Source: Oxyruncus cristatus
Taxonomy: Eukaryota; Chordata; Aves; Passeriformes; Cotingidae
Direction of reading: 5' to 3'
DNA: 64,000 nucleotides
NCBI GenBank assembly: GCA_013399855.1
Contig: VXAY01007414.1
Span: 987,960 to 1,051,959 of the forward strand
The notes beneath the pieces are model-generated. The model saw nothing but the letters and a program-made list of their open reading frames with translations. It made no database searches and was not told where the DNA came from. The position numbers and the translations under genes are program-made. Positions 40,501 to 52,922 of this stretch are shown piece after piece. Each line of letters opens with the position of its first letter. Position 1 is the stretch's first letter.

Positions 40501-43500
40501 TCTGAGAAACTTTTTGCTGGATGCTCTGTTTGCCCAAGCATGGTCATGCATGTGTGGATGCATTTTGGTTTTCCAGCTGATTTTCCAAGGAGAAGAGCTG
40601 CACACTGTTCCCTTCCTTCCCTACATGGAGAATTTGTCATATTCCCAGAAAATGTCTACCTTGAAACATGTCAGTCCAATAACAGTGAAAAAAAAGCAGA
40701 TTAGGTTTTGCACCACAGTTTAATTCAACGAACTATATTTTTAAAAGAAATAGTTTGATTCTGTAAAAAAAATGCATGCCAGCAAAGCACAAAAGCTTCT
40801 CAGCCCATGTCTGCCACTTTTGCCCCCACCCTTCTAAAAGAAGTCTGTGTCACCCAAAGGACACAGTCCTGGGCTTTTGGCCATATCCTGGACTTGAATT
40901 CCCACATAGAAGAGCATTTACTTAGGAAAATAATACCGTGTGGCAGCCAGTAGGCATAATACTACCTCTGCTGCCAGAATGTGCTGACTGTAAATGAAGC
41001 TGTGGCAGATGGCCTGAAATGTTTCAGTGCTTTCTTTTCTAGACCAGGATTACCCAATTAATTTGTACTGTGGTGCACTGGGTTGTTTTACCAGGTTCTA
41101 GTCGGACATGTGGGATGCATTAGCTCTAACTGCTGATCAGGCAGGGTCTGCAGGTGGGGCAAGGGCAGCTTACAGCCAAATCCCTGGGACATCAGGCTCC
41201 TGGTGGGGTGAGATGAAAAAAGGAACAGGCCAGTGGTGCAAATGAATATGGGATCATGCCTCAGGACACCAGGGACAAAGACTATTGGAATGAGAAGAAA
41301 TGGATTCTTGGTTCAAATTGTGACCGAGTCCATCGAGCAGTTCTGTTTTAGAGAAGGATGGCATTTTACTTGGTAATGAAGCTTCTATATGCACTATACC
41401 TGCAGAAGTAGCTTTATGTTACTGCTTATGGAATGTTGTCCTCATGCATGGTACTTGGTAGATAGGGCAAAAGGCCTTTTTGTTGTGATTAGAGAAATAT
41501 TTAGGTGAACAAAAAGATTATTTTCCTTAAGAACGTTGTGATGCATAGGAAGATTTGGTATAGCTTAGGCAAAATGAATGGGGAAGAAAACAGTCAAATA
41601 TGTCATCAATATTTTGTCATTTTGGATAGAGAGAGGCTAGTGCAATCACTTTAGTTTGGCAGAAAAAAAATGAGCAGCTATAATTTTGATAGGTTTATTA
41701 GGAGTGACTTTGAAGTGTAACCTAGTAAATACAGCCCATCAAACTAGAATTAGGCCAGCTGCATATTACTGGAATAGCTTAAGGAAAATGTCCTTGTCTG
41801 TTCTGTCCTCTTCTCTGGGTACATGTTTTCACTCAGTTAAGAAAAGTCAGTGGAATTGCATTTAAAAGTGTTGTCACTTCACAGTCTGTCACAGGGCTTT
41901 TGCCAGCTCCCTTCAAAAGAAGTTGGTGCCTATAACTGTGCCAGCTGGTTGATCAGATCATCCCGCTGCTTTACTAGAGAATCTAAATATACAGCAGTAC
42001 GAGCTGAAATGTGTCTGCTGTCCTGTTTTGCAACTATTCTGCATTTGAATGAAGAACTACTTTCGCATGAAAGCAGTACTGAAGCTCTCTCTATCTTTCT
42101 GTTCTATAGGTTGTCATTTTGTATTTTGAGCCAAGTGTATTTCGCTGTGTTCTCCTAAGATGGGTTCGTCTTCTGGGCTTTGCTACTGTTTATGGAACTG
42201 TGACGCTCAAACTGCACAGGTATTTCACGTATTAATTTCCATCTCTGTGGGAGTATGTGCAATCTGTGTGGGTACTTAGATGGAAGAGCTGCAGATATTA
42301 TCATAAACAAGTGCCGTTTCTGACTTTAAAACCACTGTGTATTTCTCCTCAATTTTCCTGTTCAAATTATATGCTGCTAATTGCCAGTTGAGAGTTATGA
42401 ATGCAGACAGAATTTGATGAAAATATACACATCAACTGTAAAATTGTGCAAGAACCCCTTTTCACAGAAGGTGAATGTATTTTCTTTGAATATAGAAAAT
42501 GCAGAAGTGTTTGTAGTGTGATCAAAAGTTTCCCTGTGAAGTGTTCATAGAGAGATGCTTTTGAAGTGTTTAGGTACAGCAATGGTGGGTAAATAATAGA
42601 CTGTATGTGTATGTACTTACTGTGATTTCTTACAGCTCTTAAGTCAAGGGCTGCTTTCTTTGGGCAGTCACAGCAGACAGGCTGCACACTCACAAGCATC
42701 AGTACCTGCCAGCAAAAATTTGTGAGAAATTCTGCTTTCCACGGGATTGGCAATGCATTCACATTTGATTCAGAGATTTAAGGTCTAGAGGCCCAACTTT
42801 AATTCCTGTCTCTACAGTCCCTTTAAAAATTTAAGCCTTTTTTTTGTATGCTGTATAAAATCCTAATGCTTTTTCCTCTTGAAACTTTAATGAAAAAATT
42901 ACTGATACATTCTGCAAGTATTTTTATTCAAGCAAAGAGATAAGCAGTATATTGGTACTTGGACATATTGGATGAAGTACGCTTGCTCATCTTTTTATCT
43001 TAGTTTCATTACTGTGCTGGCATGTTAGATAGAGGAGGTTTGATATTATGCTCATAAACTGAGTAAGAACTAAAAATATCTTGTGTTTCATGATGCGTAT
43101 TGACTTGTCACATTTTAGGTGGAAAACCCTGCTTTCTCATTGAAATAGAGTCTCTTCTTGCAACTCCCTTTTATTTGTGTCCCTGAGTACAAGTGTAGAC
43201 TTTGGCTACTAAACTCTGATTGTGAAGTGCTATGTCTGGCCACATCTTTGCACTGAAATTGATCAAGAAAATCCCAGACCCTCATGGTATTTTCTGGGAT
43301 GAACAATTTCTGATGCAAAAAGTAAAACAACTGGAGCACTAGTTGTGCTAGAGAGAGAGAGAGAACCGGTGACTTTGCTTGGATCTTTGTTATCTGTAAC
43401 GCAGATATACAGAAACAGCCTAAGTTTGTGGGCAGTTCATGTTGACATTGCAGTTCTGCTATCCCACAAGGTTGTTTATATGATTTTGCATGATATGAGG

Positions 43501-43687
43501 AAGCAGTTGATCTTCCATTCATATGAAGTGAGGGCAGGATGCACAACTGGACAGAAAATCTTGCGCTTTGCTCATTCAGCTGTTCGGTGTTACTTGGCAC
43601 CTGTGCTGACAGGGTCATCAAACAGGACAAAGATTGAATAAGAAACCAAGAATGAGCTACATCCTCATTCTTGATCAGCACAAAGCC
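37586..43687. other. Unique AT-rich noncoding DNA
   Basis: About 6 kb with no gene or transposon recognised. A (GA)n run lies at 43350-43364. The 188-codon minus-strand frame at 43115-43681 has no family-like motifs and ends where the CR1 begins. Confidence 0.55.
43350..43364. repeat. (AG)n microsatellite
   Basis: A short AG dinucleotide run of about seven units. Confidence 0.85.
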
Positions 43688-44272
43688 ATGAAGGCTAGCA
43701 GCAGACTGGGTTGTATCAACAGGGCAGGAGCCAGAAGGCTGAGGGAAGTGATTATTCTCGTTTGCTCAGCATGCCTTCGACCATATCTACAATGATGTGT
43801 CCAGACATCAGTGAACTTGGGTGAGTTCAGTGAAAGGCCATCAGAATGGTAAGAGCTTGAAGCACTTGTTCTGCAAGGAGAGGCTGAGGTTTGTTTGATC
43901 TGGAGAAGAGATGGCATCGGAGGGACCTAACAGCAGCTATCCAACACTTACAAGGAGGTGGAGCCAAGTTATCTGCAGCGATGTGTATTGGGAGAACAAA
44001 AGATGATGACAAATTGAAATAGGAGATTTCAATTTTATACAGTATAAATTAATATCAGGGTCAACGTTATATAAGGAAAGCACTTTCAGTATCAAGGTGA
44101 TTAAGCCATGGAGCTGGTTGCTCATGAGGTTATAAATTTCCATACTTGGAGGTTTTCAAGACCCAACTGGATAAAGCTCTGAGCAACATGGTATGGATTC
44201 ACTGTTAAGCCTGCTGTGAGCATTGGATGGCTCCCTGAGGTAATTCCAACTTGAATAATTCTGTATTTCTTT
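43688..44272 (+). mobile_element. CR1 LINE, decayed 3' copy
   Basis: Plus-strand CR1 covering the end of ORF2 and the 3' UTR. Landmarks in order are 'gcagactgggttgtatcaac', 'gagggaagtgattattctc', 'ctgcaaggagaggctgaggt', 'cttacaaggaggtggagcc', 'ggaggttttcaagacccaac', 'tggataaagctctgagcaac' and 'gtaattccaacttgaataat'. Frameshifts and stops disrupt the coding part. It is 5'-truncated at about 43688. Divergence is clearly higher than in the copy at 21618-22303. Confidence 0.9.
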
Positions 44273-45351
44273 GTGAAACATGAAGAGGGAAAAAAACCTA
44301 TGTAGTATGTCATTCTAGTAATTAGTTTCTCTAGGAACCTGTCTTTTGTTTTCCACACGGGTAACCTGACTATTCATTTCCTACATTTATGATATTGTGG
44401 GGATTTTTGGTGCATAGTATTTCAGTCTCAGAGTATGTCTTGCAAAAGACTGAGTCAAGTTAGATGTATGTTTTATTGTATACATTCACAACAATTACGC
44501 TGATTAAGAAAAATGTGATGCTAATAGAAATTTGGAAGAAAATTTTGCAGATCTAATTCAACCCACAGTCCTTACAGGGTTGAGAAATGGGTTGCTCTAG
44601 ACACCACAAATATTCATGGCAAGACTGGTTCCCTCCTGCAGCTCGCCTGTGTCTTGCCTGGAGGAAGAACCAATTGTTAGCAAGGAACTTGTGATTTTTC
44701 TACATTTAATGGGAAAACCAATATTGCGTAAAGGCAGCTATTAATGATAACAAGAAAGTCTAAAGCTGTAGTTCTCAACAAATGAGGTGCTTTGAGTAGC
44801 ATTGGAGCATGAAGATTAACCAAAGCCAGGTAGGAGTCACTGGAAACACTTATTTTCTTTGTAGCTTGTTTTTTTTCTTCCTGTATCTCCTCACTTCCTA
44901 AGGAGGTCTCAGAAGTTTTGTTAGGGTCAAGCATCAAGGAGAAATCAGAAAAGTAGTCAAAAGCAGATGCTTAAGGAAGAGTAAAAGAACTGGGAAATCA
45001 TGTACTGATTCATTCTTTGAACACCTGTCACAGTCAGTTTCTACAGTGCCTCATCTTAAATTGCCTCTTTCTTATTCATTGTGCATTTTTAAAATAACAA
45101 GCTGATGTTTGTGGGTGTGGAAGGGTGGGGGGTAAGGAAATTAGCTTAATTTAAGAAATCTAGCTGTAGAGCCATGAACACAAAATACAATACTTTCCTT
45201 AAAAATTAATTCTTCAAAATAATTCTCTCAAGAAATAATGTTTCAGATTTAACCTTTTGTGTTTAAAGGATCCGCTGATTTTACACCTTTCAGTATATTT
45301 GTGTGAGTGAGCAGACTCTGTCCTTTTTCAAGCCCTGTATTTTAAGAACAG

Positions 45352-45402
45352 GTTACCTCATTATTTTTAATAGCAAGAAATTATTTTTAGTAATGAGGTA
45401 AC
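45352..45402. repeat. Perfect 12-bp inverted repeat with 27-nt loop
   Basis: GTTACCTCATTA (45352-45363) pairs exactly with TAATGAGGTAAC (45391-45402). The loop contains a duplicated TTATTTTTA (45361-45369, 45381-45389). No known element termini are seen outside the arms. Confidence 0.85.
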
Positions 45403-45492
45403 TTCTGTCATCTTGGTGCCGGGATTAATACAGAATCCTTAATTCTGGATCAAAGCATAAGAGTGAAAGAAAGTTATATACATACAGACAAA

Positions 45493-45517
45493 TGTATGTA
45501 TGTGTGTGTGTGTGTGT
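45493..45517. repeat. TGTA/TG microsatellite
   Basis: Two TGTA units pass into about nine TG units. A compound microsatellite, likely variable in length. Confidence 0.9.
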
Positions 45518-45919
45518 ACATAGGATAGCTTACAGACATTTGAGGAAAATGAAAACCAAGAACGGTGTCTCTAGTTTGTGGGAGTCTCAGTTTCTTCAAT
45601 TACTAAGAGAGAGAAGACTGGGAAAGTGAGGAGAATGAGAAGGTATGGAGAAGGTAATGTTCCAGGTATGGGAAACATGGCAATGACATAAAATGGCTTT
45701 TTTTGTAAGTAGTGATGGTGGGATGGGCGTGTTAGTGGGAGAACAAGATGTTAACACTATGAGGCAATTCTGCACTTCATCTAAATGCTGTGCTGAGATT
45801 ACACTGCAGTGCCTTGCCATCTGGTACAGTTGGAGCAAGTAGTGGACCTTCCTACAGATTTTGTAGGTGAGAAAGAAAGAAGGAGAAAAGCAGTATAGAT
45901 AGCATCAGGTGCTTAGGGG

Positions 45920-46031
45920 TATGATTTAGTGGGGCACATGGTTTAGCGGTTGATCTGTCAGTGTTAGGTTTATGGTTGGACCTGATGATCTTAAGGGTTT
46001 TTTTCACCCTAAATGATTCAATGATTCTGTG
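45920..46031 (+). mobile_element. CR1 LINE 3' tail
   Basis: Plus-strand CR1 3' UTR: 'atggtttagcggttgatctg', 'ggttggacctgatgatctta' and 'aaatgattcaatgattctgt', the terminal repeat with one change. The GGTTGGACCTG stretch looks like a tRNA B box but belongs to CR1. Confidence 0.9.
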
Positions 46032-46131
46032 GGTCATGGTTCATTATCTGACTGAAGAGGAGACTCGTGCGAGCAGAGAACCCAAGGAAGATGTTGGTTT
46101 GCTTCTTGAAGCATCAATGGCGAGGACATGG

Positions 46132-46454
46132 TGTCCTGGTTCCAGCCAGGACAGGATTAATTTTTGCACCAGCTAGGAGGAGCATGGCCAGGACCCTGGG
46201 CACTCACATATGAATTGTTCACCTGTCTTGTACACTCCGTTTTTAGTTCTGTTGTTCCTGTTCGTTTTCTTGTTTCATTGCTGTTTCTAGTAAATGGTTC
46301 TTATCTCAGCCTGTGATCTTCACATTTTCATGCCTGCAATTCTTCTCTCCATCCTACTGCAGGGGGAAGTAGGTGGAAGTGAGCAAGCAGCACACGGTCT
46401 GAAGTGTTTAAGTGGGAACAGTAAATTGGGGAATACCATTCTTAAACCCTGACA
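46132..46454 (+). mobile_element. Solo LTR, same family type as 18375-18917
   Basis: A 323-bp element beginning TGTCCTGGTTCCAGCCAGGA and ending TTAAACCCTGACA. The first ~60 bp match the start of the LTR at 18917-18375 (minus) with few changes, and both end in a CTAAACC/TTAAACC-TGACA form. The flanks CATGG (46127-46131) and CAGGG (46455-46459) are a likely 5-bp target duplication with one mismatch. A 'ccatcctactgcagggggaa' segment lies near the 3' end, as in avian ERVL-type LTRs. No internal region is present. The imperfect duplication suggests an older insertion than the other LTR. Confidence 0.8.
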
Positions 46455-46459
46455 CAGGG

Positions 46460-48924
46460 CTCCTCTCAAAGCTAAAGGTGGGAAAGAAGATACAGATGAT
46501 CCTGTCTAAAAGTGGCTGGTGGGAGTGTGGTGCAGAAAGGGCAGAAGGTACCTTGGCAGCTGGAACCTTTACAGCTGGATGGTCCCTAGGCCAGTATTTC
46601 ACAGGCTGTAGTGCCAATAGATGACAGTTCCACAGCGCCACCACCCAATGTTTCCATGAAATGGGGTACTAATGATGAAGCACTGCAGAGAGAAGTTTTG
46701 TCTTGGTGTAGTGGTTATTGTGTAACACCTTAAGCAGGCAAGGAAAGCGAGACGAGCATCAGCTGTAGTGGTGAGCCACTCTGGGTTTTTTTGAAATGAG
46801 TCAGGCCCTTGTGGTCATTTTGGTTAACACTCAAAAAAGTGGGAGATATACTTTCCATTGAGTTATTCTTTTTTCGTATGGAAGGTGAGAGTGAAATGGC
46901 TTCAGACAGATGCATTCACTGTTGGATTTTGCCACTGGATGTGGTTTCTGTAATGGTTGTTACCTCATGTGAAACAAAAGGGGGAAAAATTGTTTTCAAG
47001 GCAGATGATGATGTTGCAAAAGTGCGGTGTCCAGAGTGCTGGTCTGATACTGCCTTGTTGAATTGTTTGGGGACATACTGCTTTAACTTGACTGACAGGA
47101 ATATGTATTTGAGTATGTTTGCAAGGCAGGAAAAGGAGTGGTTTGGTCAAACTGTGGAGATGTTTACACCATAGGGACTTATTGTAACTATTCCAACCAT
47201 TTGTCTATCTCTTCCCTGGAAGTGGCATGTTTTAGCACCTACATACTGAGGCCTACAAAGCTTTGTGAAAAAACACGTTGAGGCAGAAAACAGACCTTGT
47301 GCATGTCCCCAAAGACAGACCAAAGGCTGAAACCCACAGCATCAGCAGGTCCTTCTCTCCCTGATGTGCCCTTGGTGGTCAGTGGGCACATGGTGCTGGT
47401 GGCTCCCAGCCTGTGCCTCAGGCCTGACTGCTGGAGGAAGTGGCAGAGAAATGGGGGCTTTAAGGGCTGGGGACAGATTGAAAGGTTCGGGGATGCACTT
47501 TAGGGAGGGTGGGAGCTGGACTTGCTGCAAAAGTGTATGCACATACATTAGGAGCTCATAAGGAATGAAATTTTACTAATTAGACTGATCATGGAAAAAT
47601 CTGTTTTCTTGTTAGCATGTCTTAACCTAATTAATTCATTTCTTGAGTATAATTCATTTCTCATCTGCTGCAAACTTTTACTACTTTATTTAATTATTTT
47701 TATGGTATAGAAAAAACCAGGGCTTTAGACAGTAAATTTCATACAGCATTCCTTCATGATCCACATTCTAGATTAAATTCTCCTTTTTGTAGTTCTTCCA
47801 GAGTAAATGAGTCTCATTCTGTTGTGTTGTGGCTTTTTTCCCAATAAAATCTGCATTATTAAAATCCTGTTTAGCTCTTTTGTATCCCTGCCATTCTCAA
47901 GCAATAACTAGCCTTAACTAGACAGCATAATGTTTCAGTTTTGTATTTCTGAATAAAATATCTACTTTCTTATGTATAATCTAATAAAATGTAGCACAGC
48001 TGTTACAAAAACACTCAGTACAGAATTAATCTTGATGGAGCACAATGTAGAAGTGGGACTAATAAACATTATCTTAAAGAAAAAAAGTCAGCCACATATA
48101 AGATTATTAGAGCACTGTGATCCTGAAAGTATTCTCATCCATATTCCTATTAATATTTAATTTATATAAAAAATTGTAGATACAGCTGTACAGTTCCATG
48201 AACTGTTTTTTAAATCACCTTAATATAGCAAACATTCTTCCTTATCATAGTAGACTGAATTTGGCTAGGAAAGTTCAAAGAGAAGATAAAGAAAGTATCT
48301 GGTATTTTAATATTAAATTATATTTCTATCATGGATAGAAACAACCCAGCAGTGGGTTGGAAGGCCCTCGGTAATGATCCACAGGTATCACAAGACCTTT
48401 CAGATGTCTTTTGGTGGCATGCAAGAACACCGTGGCAGATAATGGGAGAAGGGCCTGGTTTTACACATCAGATTGATTACATGATAGCAGAAGGGCTGCA
48501 GAACTGGAACTGGAACCTGTCCTTTCTGAGACCTTATCCAAGTCCAGGACACCCCCTCAGGTGTGACTTTGTGCTGTGATGCAGTCCCTTCCAGGTAGGT
48601 GTGCATTTGTGCATGCATTAGCAGTACAAGTAATGCAGCTCTACTGACTGGGGTTTTTCTCATTAAATGGGAAGGACAGAATTGGTCCGTGGAACAAAGT
48701 ATCTCTGCTGGGTGGATTATGTCATGAAAGAGAAACCAGGCATTGCACTGCAATACTTGAGTTACAGGCTATTTGTGGAGGAGTGTGAAGAGGGAGTTAA
48801 GTATGTGACTCACACACAGGGGCTGATCACAGTTGAGTGGAAGGAGGGATTTGCAGATCACATACACTGATTGTCAGTGAAAAATCACGACTGGAGAGGA
48901 GGCTCCTGGTGGGCTCCTGTGAAG
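46460..48924. other. Noncoding DNA, locally G+C-richer, no gene recognised
   Basis: The part from about 46500 to 47560 is somewhat richer in G+C than its surroundings and carries a 121-codon plus frame (46809-47174) with two CX2C pairs (residues 35/38 and 74/77). Plus frames at 48331-48579 and 48667-48870 precede the old L3-like element and could be its unreadable 5' part. None resembles a known gene. Confidence 0.5.
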
Positions 48925-49450
48925 GATGAGGAATAAGCCTGATACTATTTAGCATTTTCAGTTGCAACAAAGAACCGAGCAAAAAATGATTACTCAAAAT
49001 TTGTGGATAACACAAAGCTTGGTGAAATGGTAAATTTTGTTTCGGGAAGTATAGTAATGAAAAGTAATCTTTATTAGAGCCATAGAATATCTTGAGCTGG
49101 AAGGAATCATTGAAGTCCAACTCCTGGCTGGTGTGTGAGGGCTGGGAAAATGCTTGAAACTGTGAAAGCTAATCTGATTTTTAGATCAGCAAGAAGACTG
49201 AAAGATGACTTCTTGTGAGGTGTATAAACAAGCAGGGAGAGGAAAAGTAGTCACAAAAGACTCTTTAATCTATTGGACTGAGGTTTAATAAGATCTGGTA
49301 GCTGGAAGCCAAAGCTAGAGAAATTCAAATGAGCAATCTGGCACAAGTTTTTCTCGGAAGGGTGCTTAGCTGTTGAAAAATCCAACAGGAGAAATGAGAA
49401 ATTTTTTTTGCTGCTCTCAGCTCAAGACTGAACTCTTTTTTTGAAGATTC
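48925..49450 (+). mobile_element. Ancient L3/CR1-like LINE, interrupted by a younger CR1 tail
   Basis: Segment 48925-49077 includes 'gaggaataagcctgatacta' and 'tttgtggataacacaaagct', the DNA version of the region around the conserved A-D-D-T-K-L motif of CR1/L3 reverse transcriptases, with the first aspartate drifted. After an insertion (49078-49145), the sequence continues at 49190-49450: 'agactctttaatctattgga', 'agctggaagccaaagctaga' and 'aaattcaaatgagcaatctg', then a 'gctcaagactgaactc' end. This series matches the older amniote L3-like lineage shared by turtles, crocodilians and birds rather than young avian CR1. It is very drifted and has no open frame. Confidence 0.65.
49078..49145 (-). 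mobile_element. CR1 LINE 3' tail nested in the old L3-like element
   Basis: Minus-strand CR1 3' UTR: 'gccatagaatatcttgagct' (decayed terminal repeat), then 'ggaaggaatcattgaagtcc' and 'aactcctggctggtgtgtg'. It interrupts the plus-strand old element and is therefore younger than it. Confidence 0.75.
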
Positions 49451-52400
49451 TGTAGTTAAGTACTACTACAAATTACAGGAGTTTCAGTAAAAAAATGTAA
49501 TGGTCTGTGCTATACAACTGATCAAGCTATAAAATTTAGTGGTTAGTTGTATATTTGGCCTTTATTTTACAAATATGCAATAAAAATGATAGCTTCATAT
49601 TAGTATGGATCTATTAAGAAATTAAGTATCTTCATAAACTGAAATTACCTATAGTTGTACTGCTTAATGGGATATATCATGTGCTTTGACATTATTCCTG
49701 ATCACTTACTCTAAAGTAGATCTTTAGGACTGGGAAAACTGATCCCTGGACCAAATATTCTCACGTCTTGGTTGTTCTTTTCTGGATTACTAGGAAGGCA
49801 AAAAACTGCCATTATGTTCTTGAAAAATTTAGTACCTGATCAGTGGTAACCAACCACTGGTGACATGAGATGCTGTGTTGCCTTGCTGTAACATACACAG
49901 GAGTAAAGCTCATCAGTGTTGTACCAGTCTGCACACTGGTGAATTATCCTCATAGATGCTTTTCTGAAAGATGTCCAAGGTGCTCCAAGAATTTTAGATG
50001 CAATGTGTTGGATCCATGATCTGATCTGGAAAGGCCAAGACAATGCTGACTTGACTGCTTGAAGCTCGGGAATACATGCCCAGCAGGTCCTCTAGAAAGT
50101 TGCAGTATTTATTAACTCAGTTGTAGGTATCAAGCTATTTATTTTAGAACTAATCTGCAATATTTTCAATTTACAGCAAAAAAAATTATTAAAAATTAAA
50201 AATGTTTTCCTACTGTAGAGTATTAGAGTACAGGACAGGTTTTGGGTATTCTTGAGTCCTACCTCCTCCTTGTACGCTCTGTGCTTACTTACTTGCAGTT
50301 ATTCTATATAGTTCAAGCTGGAGCCTCTGTGGTTGGAAAATCTAAAAATACTAGCTGTTAGTAATGAGTATAAAATTTTGGGTGCCTGTTTCTATTGTGT
50401 GAATTAAGTTAGCCAGCAGTGCTGCATTACTCAGGGGCCTCTGAGTCTCTTCCCAGCCTTCAGCAGCACTGCTCTCTGGCAGTTCACAGCAGCGCAGTTG
50501 CCCTGGTGGAGCCGTGCTCTGCTCTTGGCCTCTGAAACAGCAACATCTGTTATTCTTCTGAGGTCCTCTTGAGCAAAACAATCCTTCTCCCCCCTTGCTG
50601 GAATTTTAGGGAGATGCCACCCGTTCTTCCCAATTGTGCCATGGGGAAGTTACAATTTCCTGTGAGTACAGTGCTGCTGGTGGGGAGGCTCCTGCCGTTG
50701 GCAGCCTATACCTCAAGCACTGGCTTGCACAGAGTTGTTAGGAAGTGGCAGCCACTCTTGTGACCACAAATCTTACTAAGCTTTTTGGGTTTCCCTGCCT
50801 ATCTTTTTATATAACCATTAAGCCACTCTAACCGGTATCAGTCTTCACCAGTGCAGGTATTCTTGTTTTCAGCTTCCTATTCTAAAAAATGTCAGGCATT
50901 GGCAACCAGGGATTCACTGGTTCTGCCTTGTTGGTGTATGTGGACCAGAGTCTTTGTCAGATATGTTTTTCAGCATTACTTTGACATTGGTTTTTACTGT
51001 TCACCTGTGAATAATGCAAATGGGCATTACATGTCTGAAATCATACTTCTGTTCAACCTATGTAAATTCATGGCCTCTAAGCAAGGGGCAATGGCAGAAG
51101 TGCTGTGGCAGTTTCTCCAGGGCTGGTAAAAAGAAAGTTGATATGTATAAGCATGGAACTGTTTGGTACCATTGTCTAACTGAAATAAGGCTAAAAATCT
51201 ACGAATTGTTTAGTCCTAGATGTTGCAATCAGATTTGTGAGCACATCTCTGCAGGTCTTCTGTTCTTCTCCTTGACTTGTTTTTCTAGGTTTTGCATGTG
51301 ACCAGGTTTGACAACTTTTTTCATGCTACTGTTCTTGTTTCATGAAGTTACATATGTATTATACTTTGCATTTTAAATTACTTTTTTAAAAAACATTTAT
51401 TTTCTAGCTCTCCTATGGTTTCCTTCAGTCCATAAATGACCATCATATGTTCCTTTTGAGATATTTCTCTAGCAACTCAGAAATCACTCTCTGTAGGCTT
51501 TGAACAAAACTCCATGTAGTGCTGAGAGCCTTAAAACTGATAAAAGAGCTGAAATTACACTGTCCTAGCCATCCCTTAGTAACAGCCTTAATTACTTTAT
51601 GCAGGACCTTGCCTCAGCAATAAGTCTGCCTTCTATCTTAGACTGGACAGGCTTTTTTTCTTTTAAATAGGATTAACATAATCCAACTCTGGACTTTGCT
51701 TCCCTGCACTTTTTCAAATGCTTTGGAGAATGTGGCTGCAATGACCAAATCTCAGTTCTAAGTTTATATTCAATTTGCAAATCATACTTTGCTAGTTGAG
51801 AAAATGAGAAAATGGCCTGTGTATCGCTCTGGGATCCTTGTACGTGGTGATTGTTAAACTTGTTTTAAAGTAGCAATTGTTGGCTTTTGGTGAGTGTCAG
51901 CCAGCATTGGCCTCTGATGAACACAAGCCTATTTGTGCTGGCTGTTAAACCATGTCACTGTTGTACCCATGGAAAAGACACTGACTGTTTTACCACTTGA
52001 ATGTATTAAAATGTAGGGTTTTGCAAGAACGCATAATATGTAATGTTTAATTTTGCCTGTGGCTCAGTCTCTTATAAGGAAACTTTGTCAGTGTCCATCC
52101 TCAGAAATATTGGCTGATGTTCTGTTCAGTTTGTTTGGCTTAGATGTGACCCCAGGTCTGGGAGCCCAGTGAATAAACTCCTCCTGTTTTTCACATTCTT
52201 TATTGGGATTTTCACTCACACCTGCTGCACATCTGCACCATCAGGATCACTGATGGGAGCAAGGCACAAAATCATTGTTCTATGTGTTTTCATACAGTTT
52301 TTTAGTTGAGTGGCAAACATTATGGTGTTGCCCACTGTCTGTTTACTTCTCTTTGAACTTTGTTTTTGTGCTTGCTTTTCCTCTCCTGTGGCGCTCTGGT

Positions 52401-52684
52401 ATTTGTTTATCTTTGCTCAGAACTCCAAGCTCTCAGCAAAGATCCTCAGAGTCTTGGACAACTGTTCTAACTGTTCTAGAATGGTTTTTGTGCTAACAAA
52501 TGGCTTTTGTGTTTCTGACTGAAGATAAACTATCTCACCCAGAGGAGAATGTGATACGAGCCATGAACTGAAGCATGAGGCAGCAGTACCAAACAAATGC
52601 TCTCACTTGATTTTCTCCCACAAGGTACAACATCATGCAGATACCTGAAAGCAGTAGAACCTTGCAACAATGTGCCAGACATAA
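49451..52684. other. Unique AT-rich noncoding DNA
   Basis: No gene or transposon recognised. The part around 50400-50760 is richer in G+C, with minus frame 50351-50581 and plus frame 50569-50763. Neither has known motifs. Confidence 0.55.
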
Positions 52685-52922
52685 AATCATAGAATCATTT
52701 GGGTTGGAAAATACCTTTAAGATCATTGAGAGCAGCCGTAAACCTAACACTGCCAGGTTCACCACTAAACTATGTCCCTATGTGCCACACCTACACATCT
52801 TTTAAATACCTCCAGGGTTGGTGACTCAACCTGGGCAGCCTGTTCCAATGCCTGACAACCCTTTCTGGGAAGAAATTTTTCCTAATATCCAGTCTAAACC
52901 TCCCCTGGCACAACTTGAGGTT
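52685..52922 (-). mobile_element. CR1 LINE 3' fragment
   Basis: Minus-strand CR1 with 'aatcatagaatcatttgggt' at the 3' end, then 'ggaaaatacctttaagatca', 'ctgggcagcctgttccaatg', 'ttcctaatatccagtctaaa' and 'cctcccctggcacaacttga'. Its 3' end is well kept and it is truncated 5' after about 238 bp. Coding content is limited to the final ORF2 residues. Confidence 0.93.

Larger units (their letters stand above)
44273..45919. other. Unique noncoding DNA with a perfect inverted repeat and a microsatellite
   Basis: No gene or transposon recognised. It contains the 12-bp inverted repeat at 45352-45402 and a TATG/TG microsatellite at 45493-45517. A minus frame at 44677-44937 (86 codons) has a charged N-terminal half but no known motif. 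Confidence 0.55.

Noticed and set aside
43115..43681. 188-codon minus-strand frame
   Set aside because: Low information, no recognisable domain, no splice or promoter context, and it stops at the CR1 edge. Long chance frames are expected in 64 kb.
45960..46000. GGTTGGACCTG stretch resembling a tRNA B box
   Set aside because: It lies in the CR1 3' UTR with the terminal repeat just downstream. No A box or cloverleaf is present.
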